A stretch of 64,000 nt of DNA from Prostheceraeus crozeri (Eukaryota; Platyhelminthes; Polycladida; Euryleptidae). A model generated the notes under the pieces. It was not told the origin of the DNA and searched no databases. It was given only the letters and a program-made list of their open reading frames with translations. Location: the NCBI GenBank assembly GCA_907163375.1, contig CAJQUW010015369.1:1-64000 (forward strand), in the 5' to 3' direction. The position numbers and the translations under genes are program-made. Shown here piece by piece: positions 10,079-20,565 of the stretch (its first letter is position 1; each line of letters opens with the position of its first letter).

Positions 10079-10678
10079 GTGAGATTGGTGGCAGATCGGG
10101 AAGAAGAAGGAGATATTGTTTCAATGTCCCAGCTTTTAAACATGAATGTTTCCACAGCTCAGGTGATACTTTCAAAATATTTGCGAACAGGAAGTGTCAG
10201 CGATGCGAGAGGAGGGAAGAGTGAGGAATCGGTGAAACTTACAGATAACGTGATAAGGGAAAGTGTAGAACTAGTAGAGCGGCATCCTGACTTTACCCTG
10301 GAACAGATAAGGTGGCAGTTGCGCTCTCCTTTATCTGTTCCTAGCATTTCATGAGTATTAGTTCGCTAACTCATTACAATGGAAAAGTTGGAGGACCGTC
10401 CCGTCAATTGTAACTCCTTCACAACTAGGCAGAGTCGATCGTCCTATGCCGAATGGTATTTGGAAACAGCTACTTGCCGCACACTGGTATACGTGGATGA
10501 AACGTGTTTCAATATTTACACAAACCGTTCTCGAGGAAGAGCCCTGAAGGGTAGGCTAGCCGTTCGACAGGTCAGTGGTTACCGAGGACATTATCTTAAT
10601 TTGGTGATTGCAATTTCAGCTCGGGCTGGAGTTGTGTACCACGAACTTCAAAGAGGTTGCTTTACAGGTAAGTTCTAA
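10079..10678 (+). pseudogene. IS630/Tc1-like transposase fragment
   Basis: Two adjacent plus-strand pieces. The first (10079-10354) has a helix-turn-helix pattern ending in VELVERHPDFTLEQIRWQL, as in the DNA-binding half of IS630/Tc1-family transposases. The second (10379-10678) carries the first catalytic aspartate in VYVDETCFNIYTNRSRGRAL and the following YRGHYLNLVIAISA strand. In-frame stops lie between the pieces (10352-10378). The second and third catalytic residues are not present; the frame ends near a sequence ACAGGTAAGT at about 10668 that looks like a splice donor. The upstream TTTTTTTAATCATACAG at 10055-10071 looks like an acceptor. It is a partial transposase; whether the splice-like borders mean exon use is unclear. 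Confidence 0.6.
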
Positions 10679-11480
10679 GATATTCAACACAAAAGTGCCG
10701 GAAAAACTCCTCAAAGATCGTCGATGTATTGAAATTAAATTAGCACACGACAGATCTTCGGCGTCCAGCGCCTTCGGTGGTCGATCTTACGATAAAGCAC
10801 GTCGCCTGCGAATTCTTATAGATTTATTATCATCCATAATCGAGGATCCTTTGAATCCGTTACAGGCATTACTCAGAGGGGATCTTATCCCAACTCCAAG
10901 GCCTCGGCCCACAAATCCAACCTCCCGCGGACAGAGCGTGCGTCATATCACTGTGTTGGTATTCGGACCCCGATTTTGACATGAAAACCAGTGGATTGTT
11001 TACAAAGGTTGCAAATTCCAAGCCAAAGCTCGCCTCCCACAACTTTATAAAGGTCTTTATTGAAATCAGAAGGTTTGAAAACCCCGAAAATTGCCAAAAA
11101 AGGCGAATTTAAATTTTTCAACTTTTTAGCACGACTTATGAAATTTTATAAGTAGTCTGTCACTTAGGGCAGGTCAATAGCGACCGAACCTTTTTTGAAT
11201 CAAGTCAAACGGACTTGTAGAAGCAAAGTTACAAGCCTTTAAAGTTTTGGAGTCTTTTATGGCCTGGAGACGAAGGCCATCTCCTGGCTAACCTCTAAGT
11301 CTGACGGCTTAGCTGATATCAGCAATGAAATTTTCTAAGTCGGTTTCTTACAGAAACTCGGGATTTGGAATGTCCGAAGCTATCATCGGAGCTCAGAGAG
11401 ACGACCTAACTCTGACAATCGCTCTCGTCTAAATGAAAAGTCTCTGTCGGTTCACAGCTTATATAGTGTGTGGCGATCAG
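10679..11480. other. Region after the transposase relic, no defensible gene
   Basis: A proline/arginine-rich open frame runs to about 10979 (PTPRPRPTNPTSRGQ), without recognisable domain. Beyond it I see AT-rich sequence with no gene, inverted repeat or tail. Confidence 0.3.
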
Positions 11481-11519
11481 CTGATGACGTAATACCCATC
11501 ATCCAAACACTAAAAACCC

Positions 11520-12185
11520 GTCTATCTCCGGTTCTAGTGCTCCGATTGAGCTGGAAATACACCATTTCCATGTAGAATTTGACGCTGAATCCGAATCTGG
11601 CCTCCGTTTTCCCATCCGATGCTTCGTTTTGGCTCTACAGTAGGCAGCCATCGCAAAAATTCTAACTCGTGTCGTTTTTCCGAAAAATGTTGAAAATTTT
11701 TCTCTCCGATTGACTTGAAACTCTCCGATTGACATGAAACTCACCATACAGATAGAGAATTTCACGCTGATTCCAAATCTGAAATCCGTTTTCCAATCCG
11801 ATGCTTCGTTTTGAAGCTACAGCCCAAAACGTCTCAAATTCTAACTCTGTCGTTTTTCGCCAATGTCCCAAAATCTTAAATGGCGTCTCACATCTAAACG
11901 AAGACAGATATGAACAAGCCGATTCTTTCAGTGAATTTGTCTCACTCTTAGCTTTCAAACGAGCTATGGCACGACTAAATCCGTCCACTGGAAGCCAAAA
12001 TCGAAGCGAGCTGTCCAGAGGGGGGGAGGACGTCAGCGAAAATTTTTTCTCTCCGATGGCGTTCAAATTCACCATACCGATGCAGAATTTCACGCTGAAT
12101 CCGAATCCGGCCTCCGTTTTCTCATCCGACCACTCCTTCCACTCGAAACAGCCCATTTTACAACCCAACATTCAGCAGATTGCAC
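11520..12185 (+). repeat. Diverged tandem repeat, about three units
   Basis: A module containing TCTCCGATtg, ACCATaC.GAT.-AGAATTT, CACGCTGA(A/T)TCC(G/A)AATC and CCGTTTTCC(C/A)ATCCGATGCTTCGTTTTG occurs three times. The GAATTT cores start at 11575, 11757 and 12085, so unit lengths differ (182 and 328 bases) because of insertions such as a short doubling of CTCCGATTGAC-TGAAACT near 11700. Between modules are ATTCTAACTC-TGTCGTTTTTC segments, themselves repeated at about 11656 and 11838. Open frames that cross this region are by-products of the repeat. Confidence 0.65.
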
Positions 12186-12240
12186 GAAAAACATCACACA
12201 CTATAGCCTCAAGACTAATCCTGGCGGTCGCCACCCAATC

Positions 12241-12365
12241 CACCACGACACTCTGTCGTTCCAGAGGGGGGGGGGAGTCAGCGAACAGTTTGTGAACGTG
12301 GACCCACCTGGCCGGCACACCACGACAGACCACTGTCGTTCCAGAGGGGGGGGGATGTCAGCGAT
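12241..12365 (+). repeat. G-rich minisatellite, unit about 76 bp
   Basis: The sequence CACCACGACA...CTGTCGTTCCAGAGGGGGGGGG..GTCAGCGA occurs at 12241 and again at 12317, and a related CCAGAGGGGGGGAGGACGTCAGCGA stands at 12015. Runs of seven to nine G residues recur in each. No coding content is likely. The G runs could form quadruplexes, which is inference. Confidence 0.6.
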
Positions 12366-12435
12366 GGCGGCCATCTTGCGCTATCTGGTGTTTGTCACTT
12401 GCTTACTACTGGTGTATTTTGACTTGCTATCTTTG

Positions 12436-12653
12436 TGGCCTTTGTGCTCCACTCGTGGTCTCCGTGGCAGAGTGGTGAAGTGGTTGGCCTGGTGATCTTT
12501 CGGTCCTAAGGTTGAGCCCCGAAAATGTCATTGGAAATCGTCAGGAAGGGCATCCGGACTAAAAGATCACAACGCCCCAGATTAAATTCTGACTGTGTCA
12601 GCACCGTCCAAGCCCCCAGTAAGGGGAATTAATGAAGTTAAACCATCATTTTT
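12436..12653 (+). repeat. tRNA-derived SINE with LINE-like 3' half
   Basis: An internal RNA polymerase III promoter is visible: box A TGGCAGAGTGG at 12465-12475 and box B-like GGTTGAGCCCC at 12510-12520, at tRNA spacing. After the tRNA-like head comes GTCAGGAAGGGCATCCGGAC, a motif shared by many invertebrate SINEs and RTE-type LINE tails. The copy ends in ATCATTTTTT. A short candidate target duplication, TATCTTTG, lies at 12428-12435 and 12654-12661. It is non-coding, and its mobility depends on LINE enzymes supplied in trans. Confidence 0.75.
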
Positions 12654-12661
12654 TATCTTTG

Positions 12662-13901
12662 CTTTGCTTTAATTGTCTCACTGATGCCAATAAAGACATG
12701 TTTACATCAAAATTCATCAAGTTATCATCACAACGACATTCAATCTTGTGGGAGCAACCATAGTATTTCCTGATAAACTGGAGCCACGTATCTGACTGAT
12801 GGTGCTTCCTCCTTCCATAAGGAAACATTGCCTCAGAAAGCACTACACGTTGGTTTTATAGTCAGTAATTTTTTCAGAGGAAATATCTGAATCACAGAAT
12901 TAGATTGTTTAACTCCTTCAGTTTACTAGAAGTGAAGATTAATTCAAAATGATGGCAAACGCTGGAACTTAGTAAGTGGGCAAAAGGAATTCATAATACC
13001 TTACGGAGATAGGAAAAAATCGTGCGTCACTTGCCGATTGTTGTGAATCCCATCGAAGTGCTTCAATTGCGACAATTCCTTCAGATTCAAAGAATTCAGA
13101 TCATTGCGCACAAGTTTTCTCAATAATGTTGGTTCTTCCGATCATTATCAAAGAAGATAGCAGGCGCACGAAACTTGGTTCAATTGATGATTTCACCAAC
13201 CTCTTCTCAGCATTCCTCAGTGCATACACTGAAAGTAGCTAGACGGCTATGTGCGTTTGTGTGTCCGAAGTGACATTACAACACGCACGCCACACACTGG
13301 CTGGTGTCCAAAGCCGGCTGACAGCTTAATGTTTTAAAGTGTTTACCATTTCCAATAGTATGCGATAGACGACACATCCCTTCTAGGAACACTGAAAAAT
13401 TGGAGCCTAGTTCACTAATTCTGTGAGCTGAATAGAAGACTAAACAACAACGGAAAGCGGAATGTAATGCAGCTTGTCTCTCATCACACCAGCGTCAGAA
13501 CTTCATGAAGGAATACTGAAGTGTCACTTAATAAGTCTCGTTGTCAGATGATGCTTTTACCAACCAGGCAACAGCAGCATGTTTTGTTGGCCTGTTTCAG
13601 TCTGGAGAGATGCATCTTTCATGGCCGTGTGAGACCATTGACACCTTCTGAGCAAGCGCTCAGACATGAAAACGTCTATTATTTTCACGTTTTGGCCTTG
13701 GTTTTGAAGTTTAATTCTTGAAGACAATTCGGTACCGGCAGCAGAATCGGAAACTAATTTTCGGGGAATCGGTTCCATTACTCCCTATTTCTTGGCAGAA
13801 CCGGTTCCGTAAAGGTGCCGGTATTAAACCCCAGGATTTACTCGGTTTGCTTTCGTGAAACAAGTCTAAAAAAACATGAGAATATACAGATTATTTCTCA
13901 C
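12662..13901. other. Gene-poor interval
   Basis: I see no recognisable gene or repeat structure. A 65-codon minus-strand frame at 12646-12843 follows a possible splice acceptor (TAGTGCTTTCTGAG), but no family match is apparent and its coding status is doubtful. Confidence 0.4.
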
Positions 13902-13996
13902 CTCTAATGTACTTGCATTCAGATGCGTCTTCGATGTCAAATATCTCAGTCTTGATCTCCTCGACTTTAATGTTGACTTCACTTAAGGGGAGATAT
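13902..13996 (-). CDS. Internal exon, 5' part of a probable C2H2 zinc-finger gene
   Basis: A 95-bp minus-strand exon between an acceptor (CATTTTAG) and a donor (AGAG|GTGAGA). Read in the only open phase it encodes YLPLSEVNIKVEEIKTEIFD followed by IEDASECKYIR. Acidic stretches of the type IKVEEIKTEIFDIED are characteristic of the exons that precede the finger exon in many invertebrate C2H2 genes. It needs two bases from the previous exon and leaves one. The exon at 19699-19888 leaves exactly two (AA), giving a lysine codon across the junction, so the two fit together. The finger exon itself is not seen to the left; it may lie beyond the window or be lost. Confidence 0.55.
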
Positions 13997-14569
13997 CTAA
14001 AATGTGTAATGCATCAGTTAGCCGGACGGATAGCCTGGATTGTCAGATGGAATAGTAGGGCGTAAGGAATGCAATCGGGTGAATATGCTATGAAATAATA
14101 TATCAGACCATAATTCAGTAACGAGATACGAGTACGTAAAGATATTTCAACAATTAGTCACGGGACATTTACCCTGAATTTAGGAATTTCTGAAACTTCG
14201 GGAATTCTTTGGTCCAAATTTTCAGTAATCAGGGACATTCCGAACTCCGTGAGTCTCTTGGAGCATTGTTGGCGGCTTAACTGTGCTCCAAGCGTCTTTT
14301 TACCATTTTGATATCTATTTCGTAGAGAATAAAAAAAAATCATGCGGTACACCCAGTGAGGCAACAAAAATGATAAATAATAACAAATGTTCATGCACTA
14401 AATGAGTTGTGACGTCTACACTTATGTACGGTTTACGTTTCAGCAAGTTGGGCACACGCATTTGCTGTAGATATGAGTACAAGTCAGGTAGACCAAACAG
14501 GAAGTTCGACCATGAATGTGCCACACCGCAAGACTTGATTCGTCGAAATAAAATAGGCATCTGATTAAC
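13997..14569. other. Intron or intergenic interval
   Basis: AT-rich sequence with no gene or repeat that I can support. Overlapping short frames at 14158-14560 lack domains. Confidence 0.4.
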
Positions 14570-14577
14570 ATTTGATT

Positions 14578-14708
14578 CAGGGATCGCAATTTTCCGTTTT
14601 TTCCGCTTTTTTACGAAATTAATCTAATGGAAATGTTTCAAATTTATGCATTCAAGCCCCAGTTTTCCCCGATTTTCCGTTTTTTTCTTGGGTGAATTAC
14701 CATCCTTG
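14578..14708 (+). mobile_element. Tiny hAT-type MITE, copy A
   Basis: A 131-bp non-coding element. It starts CAGGGATCGCAATTTT and ends GGGTGAATTACCATCCTTG, imperfect inverted ends, and is flanked by a perfect 8-bp target duplication ATTTGATT (14570-14577 and 14709-14716). Length of duplication and the CAGGG terminus point to hAT. A second copy in reverse orientation lies at 40972-41083. Confidence 0.8.
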
Positions 14709-14716
14709 ATTTGATT

Positions 14717-15786
14717 CATATAAATGGGAAATCAGGTAGTGTTGCTTGATGCAGCTGACACCTATCGCACTTATAAATAAACGAACATGGAAACTAAAAC
14801 TCAACAGAGAATTAGCAATTATGCCATTTTACAAAACAAAATTCATTTCCATTTTGATCAGTGTTAACGACTTCGTGACTTCAAAAGAATACACGTATCA
14901 CCGCTTCAATAAAAATCATTTTAATCTAATGTTTGTAAGTTCAAAAATATCTCAATTAACAACTTAAATCGGAACAGATAGTTCGTGTTAACTTGGAGAG
15001 ATGTAGCAATATTTGTCGAGCCAAATACCTGCTCAACCGAGGCCTACCTGTAATTCTGTAGTACGTGTACACGCGCAGTCTTTTCATGAAAACAATAGCG
15101 TACACAAGTTGATGTCTCAATTAACCTTTTGATGCTTGAAGATACCAAAAGGGATTAACTGTGGTTTATTCTTAGTATGAATCAAATGTGAAAATTGCTG
15201 ACAATGACTTTCTCTGTGATTCCACTTATGCCTAATTTTGTGACATTTATTCAAATTGCCAACAAGTTGTCATTGATATACTCCTGGTCTCTTTCAAAAA
15301 TTTAGTGAAAATGTGCTGTAGGTGCATACCAAAGGTCGTGCTGAAAATATCACATATAACGCACAGTTTAAGTGAATTTTTCGCCCTAAAACTGTCAAAT
15401 ATATTGATTTAACCCTGCTTATTGACTTAACATTTCGCATGCATAGCAAGGGTCGCGAAAACAGAAGGAGTCAGGTATATGTGTCATTAACCAATCCCTC
15501 GCATCAACTTCAGCAGAACAGAGATTACTTGAAATTGCGAGTCCTCAATCTCATTTCAAGCATGGCATGAAAAGAGAAAATCAAATATGAGAACACATGT
15601 CCGGTTCGGAAATGTAGGAATTTGAGAGACATCAGTTCGATCTTCTGTTCATGAGCGGCAAAACTTAAGCTCAAATCAGGGATAGTTACTAGATGACCCC
15701 GTCCGCTCAGTTCCGTAGTTCCCCAATGAACGGCTGGAAACTTCATTCACTCACTCAAAAGTTAAGATACACTGTTCCAGACCATA
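14717..15786. other. Gene-poor interval
   Basis: No gene recognised. The right end (about 15770-15794) belongs to the repeat that served as target for the neighbouring MITE. Confidence 0.4.
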
Positions 15787-15794
15787 GGCCTTCG

Positions 15795-16077
15795 CATAGA
15801 GTAGGGATATATAGGTAGAGTGTCGACTCAAAAAACTATCTGCATACAGTGAAAATTTTTATATGAAAAGATTCAGTTTTTTGCGGAGATTACGTTCCCG
15901 CGGTACAAAAAATTATTTGAGCAGTTTTAAAAAAGTCAAAATTTTCCTTATTTATATACTACCGAGATGATACCGACTGTATCTCCTTTGAGTTCATTTA
16001 ATAAATTCGAAAGTGTATACACATTGGGGATTTCATAAATGCGGAGCTACCACTCTACCTAATATATTTACTCTATG
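15795..16077 (+). mobile_element. CATAGAG-ended MITE, copy 1 (283 bp)
   Basis: It starts CATAGAGTAGGGATATATAG and ends with the inverted counterpart CTAATATATTTACTCTATG, giving terminal repeats of about 35 bp. The flanks GGCCTTCG (15787-15794) and GGTCTTCG (16078-16085) form an 8-bp target duplication with one difference. The target is another repeat whose uninterrupted relative stands at about 29080-29156. No coding capacity. Eight-base duplications occur in hAT and P elements; the family of the mobilising transposase is unknown. A second, opposite copy is at 43996-44882. Confidence 0.8.
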
Positions 16078-16085
16078 GGTCTTCG

Positions 16086-17041
16086 CTCCACAATGCATTC
16101 CTATTTATACACCAGACAAGATGAATATTGAGACATCCAAATTGCCAATTTGAAGCTGATCTTAATTTCAATGAATTTCTAAACATACATAACGCATAAG
16201 CAAAGTTGTGATATGTGCAACCACACAATGAAATGAAAGCACATGTGATAATTATAAATAAATTGTCAATGATAATCAGTAAAGAAGCATTTAACATAAA
16301 CTGACTGGTTTTTGTGGAGAAGGCTTCTGCAGTCGTGCTTTGACAGATTTCGAGATCGTTGTAGCTCAATTTGCAGTTATCTAATGTAAAATATTAACAA
16401 TGGTGTAGTGAAGACAAACGAAGTTATTGCTTATCATTTGCGATGGTAAGCTTGTTCAATAAAGGGCAATATTGTCTCAATTGCGACGGACTTGCTGAAA
16501 GGAAAAAGCTAATCCTATCATCCTACGGATGGAAGTAGCAACATTTATACTTGTCAGTGCTTCTGGAAATACATATACTTCAAATGCGTCAAGAGTAGGA
16601 ATCGGACTTTTATGTTTCACACAAATCATATTTTTTCACATATTCCGGCATTTTCCACATATTCAACATTCTTTAAATATCTTTCGTTTTTTTAAAAATA
16701 TCAATTAAAATTAATCAAGACATTATTTCCAGATACTATTTTCATTAGTCAAAGAAATAAAGTTGCAAATCGTGCACTGTTTTTGCTTTCTTTAGTTTCT
16801 TTCTCAGTTTGTGATATTTTTCTTATTTGATAATGCTTCGTTAGAATGTCAAATCAAATATCATTTGTTGCCAATAACTTTCAAAATTGAGACATGTCTC
16901 AAGATGAGTTTAGGAAAACACATTGTTGGTTTCTTTGTTAAGTCAGATCATTTATCTATAATTCCACTAATTTTCAAATTTAGCTGTTACGGACTTTATT
17001 AAGGATTTTATCATTCCTCGAAAGGGCTTCAAAAAGTAAAC
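16086..17041. other. Gene-poor interval
   Basis: The first 60 bases continue the target repeat of the MITE. Otherwise AT-rich and featureless; the open frames at 16073-16369 and 16811-17002 have no domain. Confidence 0.4.
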
Positions 17042-17431
17042 TTAACACAAGTCGCCTTCATAGGACGGATTCAAGCGTTCACAGAACGTCGTGCAGCAGC
17101 TTCTTGGAGCTAGTCTTCCTTGGCCGCTTTTGCCGCAGCCAGCGGGCTTGTCGATCTCCGTCTTCTTACATCGCTTTGTCACGTGTGGGAACAACGGCGG
17201 ACAGGCCGCGTATGAGAGCTCCAGTGTAGGCGAGTCTTCCCATGTGTCGCGTGCCATTAATGAAACTAACGAAAGTTTTGCTAGATACCGAACCCGCTGA
17301 TGTCGTGTTATTGCTTTCGGATGCTGCCGTCTATATGCTAAAGTCGAGGAATCAATTGAAATTGTTTTCCCAAACCTCCACCTGTCTGGTCCTCCACCTC
17401 CCAAACCATCTGTCTGGTCCACGACTTTCAT
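17042..17431 (-). other. GC-richer stretch with an open frame of doubtful status
   Basis: A 129-codon minus-strand frame in a patch clearly richer in GC than its surroundings. The product has a glycine-rich start (TDGLGGGGPDRW), several cysteines and a basic end. No family recognised. It directly abuts a hAT transposase fragment on the opposite strand (17443 onward), so the patch may be part of the same decayed transposon rather than a gene. Confidence 0.25.
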
Positions 17432-17442
17432 CAGGTGTGTGA

Positions 17443-17685
17443 ATGCGTACGAGAAATGTTCCCTCGAGCAAATTCAATGATTGCCTCTGTAAAAAAAGTG
17501 CTTCTCAAATTTCCGATGCTGTGATGACTTGGAAATACGCCAATACTGATACAGCCTTGACCCCTGAACCGATCTTCACCCGATGGGGTACTTGGATGCT
17601 AGCCGCACTTTACTGCGCCCAGAACTTTGACAAAGTAAATGCCGTCGTTCATGGAATTTACGTTGAGAAAGCGATGGTAGTCTAA
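17443..17685 (+). pseudogene. hAT transposase fragment
   Basis: The frame encodes ALTPEPIFTRWGTWMLAALY followed by CAQNFDKVNAVVHGI, the TRWGTW block that follows the second half of the catalytic core in hAT transposases. The same block occurs in the hAT relic at 18935-19144. Only about 80 codons are readable; the amino-terminal DNA-binding part and the C-terminal dimerisation part are missing, so this is a fragment. Terminal repeats were not found. Confidence 0.65.
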
Positions 17686-18589
17686 AAAGAGCAAGAGGCG
17701 TTTGAAAACAGACAGGTGTGCAATGACGTCTCATTTATTGCAGCCCATTTTTCATTTCGAATTCCGCAGATTGATTGTGTTTTAAAACTTAAGGAAGGTG
17801 TTCCATATGACCGCCATCGCGGTATAAGTGATAAACACGCATAATATTATTTGTGCTTAAGTTTGTCTATTAGTCTTGACGTTAGTATTTCTTATAATTC
17901 GTTGAAATTTTTTAGACACGATGTTTTCAGCGGATATAATTTCGTATCAGTGCCGATCGCCAAAAATCCAACCCTGTCACGTCTCGGCTTCATAGAGACC
18001 GGATTTCCCGACTGATCCTGTAATTCAGTTTTGAATTGATGAGTTCTCGTACCTCAAGAGCACAATGTGGCGATGCCCCGCCGGGTTGCAGTACAACCGA
18101 GTTCGATTTTCACTGTGAAGTGGAATGTTGTCTCATCACTGAAGTTCAAGATCAAATCAAGATTCTGCATGTGGCGTTCAATCATCAAGCGGCAAAATTG
18201 AAGTTGGTAAGGAGTATCTTCAAGGCTTCAATTTTTGTACAACAATTTTTGCATATTTCATCAACTTTCACTTACACATTAACTTTGATCACAATTTTAT
18301 CGTTATTGTATCAAGGTCAAAACTTAGATATGTAGGTAATAGCCAACGCCATACTAACGCACTTTCCCTCTTATTATTGCTTCCCAGCATGAAACTTATT
18401 ATTAAAATTTGCTAATAAGAATCTTAATTAAACAGAAATTAAGTTTATTATCAAGGAAACTTCATGAACCGCATTATATGCCCTAAGCGCTAGATAATGC
18501 CACCAGATAGGTTGGTAAGCCGGATGACTGGAAGTGTGCACTTATACCAACGCCTCCGTCACTGACTGTCAATGCAGAAAATAGATGTA
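17686..18589. other. Gene-poor interval
   Basis: A 99-codon frame at 18036-18335 has no domain and a hydrophobic low-complexity end. I regard it as chance. Nothing else can be supported. Confidence 0.35.
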
Positions 18590-18597
18590 GTAATAAG

Positions 18598-19572
18598 CAG
18601 GGCCGACCAAATATACAAAATGCATAAAAATGCATATTTCAGCTTTAATTGCATAAAAATGCATATAATGAAAACAAGTATTTATAAATGCATATGATGG
18701 ATGATTTCTTGACAAAACATGAATTATTATAAACAACTTATGTCTCGTTTCCTGTCTTGAAATCTGTCTTCTCCTTTCTGTCTTTTACGATCAAACTTCG
18801 AATATGTTGAAAGCGGTTAGAGCAATGATAGCTTTATGCCGAAGACGATTTGTTTAGCACACAGTCTCCACAGAGTTATTGACATTGATGTTTGGACTGT
18901 ATCCAAAAGTCAATAAATTGATGCTTTAACCGAAATGATGTTCAGAAAATCACCGCCACGTCGTCGTAAGCTGGAATATGCCTGCATGCCACTATCACCC
19001 TCTTCGACAATCACACGTTGGGGCACATGGATAGAAGCAGTTGAACACTACCTGATGGAACTGATAGAAAAATTGGACACCGAGACTGCAGGATGCATTG
19101 TACATGTTTCCTCTGTAAATATGACTCTATTCCTCGCTGTCTGAAGCAATTTATGACCGTAAGTGTAATGCGTCTCAAACCAAACAACTGATTGATGATA
19201 TCAGTGATGATTTTGATGCGAATGTAACGAACAAGTTGGAAAATGTTCTTCAAAGAACACCGTATTCAAGAAGCTGGTTTAGAGGGACTTTAAAATCATT
19301 TATTGGAGGAAAAATTGTTATTGTCACGATCTCCCGTTGCCTCCTCTGACGTCGAGAGAGTTTTTCCAAAATACAAGGCATTTATAAGGAGCAGTCGCAT
19401 GGTATGACTAAGGAAAACATCCTTATGCATTGTGTAGACTATTAGGAATGAATTCCAAGTACTGACAGACTATTTACCATTTATGCATACAGAAAAACAG
19501 CTTTTATTGCACAAAATTACTTTTTTATGCGCATAAAACAATCATTCGTCAATGCATATTTGGTCGGCCGTG
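18598..19572 (+). mobile_element. hAT transposon relic, 975 bp, with perfect target duplication
   Basis: Terminal inverted repeats CAGGGCCGACCAAATATAC and, inverted at the right, ATATTTGGTCGGCCGTG, flanked by an identical 8-bp GTAATAAG (18590-18597 and 19573-19580). Just inside both ends are repeats of AAATGCATA. Coding remains on the plus strand include the block ITRWGTWIEAVEHYL (within 18935-19144) and, near 19328-19390, SPVASSDVERVFPKYKAF, the C-terminal hAT dimerisation signature. The element is far shorter than an autonomous hAT, with stops and missing parts, so it is an internally deleted, inactive copy. Confidence 0.85.
18935..19144 (+). pseudogene. hAT transposase remains inside the 975-bp element
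   Basis: A 69-codon frame with the TRWGTW block at about residue 27. A separate frame to the right keeps the DVERVF dimerisation signature. The DNA-binding BED-type domain and the first catalytic residues are absent. Confidence 0.65.
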
Positions 19573-19698
19573 GTAATAAGGGTGTGGGTTAAACATGCTG
19601 CGCATATGAAGCTCATTGCTTAAAACATATGCTTAAAATTGTTGGGCGCGACATACATGTATTTTAAACGTTATCGTGAAAGTATACGTTTCTCTTAC

Positions 19699-19888
19699 TT
19701 GATAGTATCTCCTTCGAATGATACATCCTCTTCCTTTATAGTTAAACGTTTCTTCTTCCTTGAACAAGTTGCACTGTTTGAATTGTGACCGAGCCCACCT
19801 GCACGGATTTGATCGTCTGCATAGCCGCCGCATACACTGTCCTTGTCGACGACCTTCATCCCAAAATATTTCTCCGTTTCCTCGTGAC
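19699..19888 (-). CDS. Internal exon, 5' part of a probable C2H2 zinc-finger gene
   Basis: A 190-bp minus-strand exon. The acceptor is TTTCATTTACAACCAG and the donor ATCAA|GTAAGAG. It encodes a stretch beginning GHEETEKYFGMKVVDKD, then a glycine/asparagine-rich part, a basic cluster SRKKKRLTIKEED that could serve as nuclear localisation signal, and an acidic end VSFEGDTI. It takes one base from the previous exon and leaves two. The outgoing phase matches the exon at 13902-13996. Basic and KEED-type segments ahead of the finger exon are common in invertebrate C2H2 genes, which is the basis for the assignment. The upstream exon was not found. Confidence 0.5.
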
Positions 19889-20557
19889 CTGGTTGTAAAT
19901 GAAAGATACATATCTCAGATGATTTTCTACCAATAACATGCATGTTGCTCTAAGATCTCGAATAAGGGCTGTTCAGTTCCATTAACACATCGGAGAGAGT
20001 CGGAATCATACGTTAGTTTAATGCTTTATTAGGGAAGATAGACTTGAGATTTGAGAAGGCGGTACTTCTATTTCCTCCCCCATTCCTGTTGTTGACGCCC
20101 GGAAGTGCTGCATCGAAAACGATCTTCTCTTGCTCCTACGGGCAGTCTCACTAGCGTCGCATACTGTTGAGTGTGCAAAACTCCTCTTTTTATCTGACTT
20201 GTATAACATTCACAGCCTCAGAATTAGAAAACTGCTCGTCATTTGTCTGTAGACAACAATCACACCTAGTTCATGATCACAGCTGTACCTTGTATTCTAA
20301 CTGAGTATCCAAGGGACCAATCCTTCATCCCAGGGTTCAAGTAAGACTTCTCAGTCGTGTTGTAGTGTCACTCAGTGACAGATCAAGTCTATTCTAAACC
20401 CAATGTGACTAACTTTGGCGAAACTTGATGATTTTGGAAAAAAATGTGGGTGGAAGAATAGAAGTACCGAGAAGGCATTTAGTAGCAACAAATGCAATGT
20501 AGCATAAGCCCGAATATGTAGCCGCGGAAGCAACACGAAGTTTCTGAAATTGTGATA
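19889..20557. other. Interval upstream of the exon, uncertain 63-codon frame
   Basis: A minus-strand frame at 20018-20209 is basic and serine-rich (RRSKRRSFSMQHFRAS) but has no donor in the phase needed to join the exon at 19888. I see nothing else. Confidence 0.3.
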
Positions 20558-20565
20558 GTTGTTGT

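Noticed and set aside
11499-12495. Long opposing frames (up to 169 codons)
   Set aside because: They are products of the tandem repeat and poly-G minisatellite, with no domain.
13700-13840. CCGGTACCG/CGGTTCC-rich stretch as a palindromic regulatory site
   Set aside because: The repeats are short and irregular, with no consistent spacing or flank duplication.
20018-20209. First exon for the 19.7-kb exon
   Set aside because: No donor in the required phase; basic serine-rich sequence without a recognised family.
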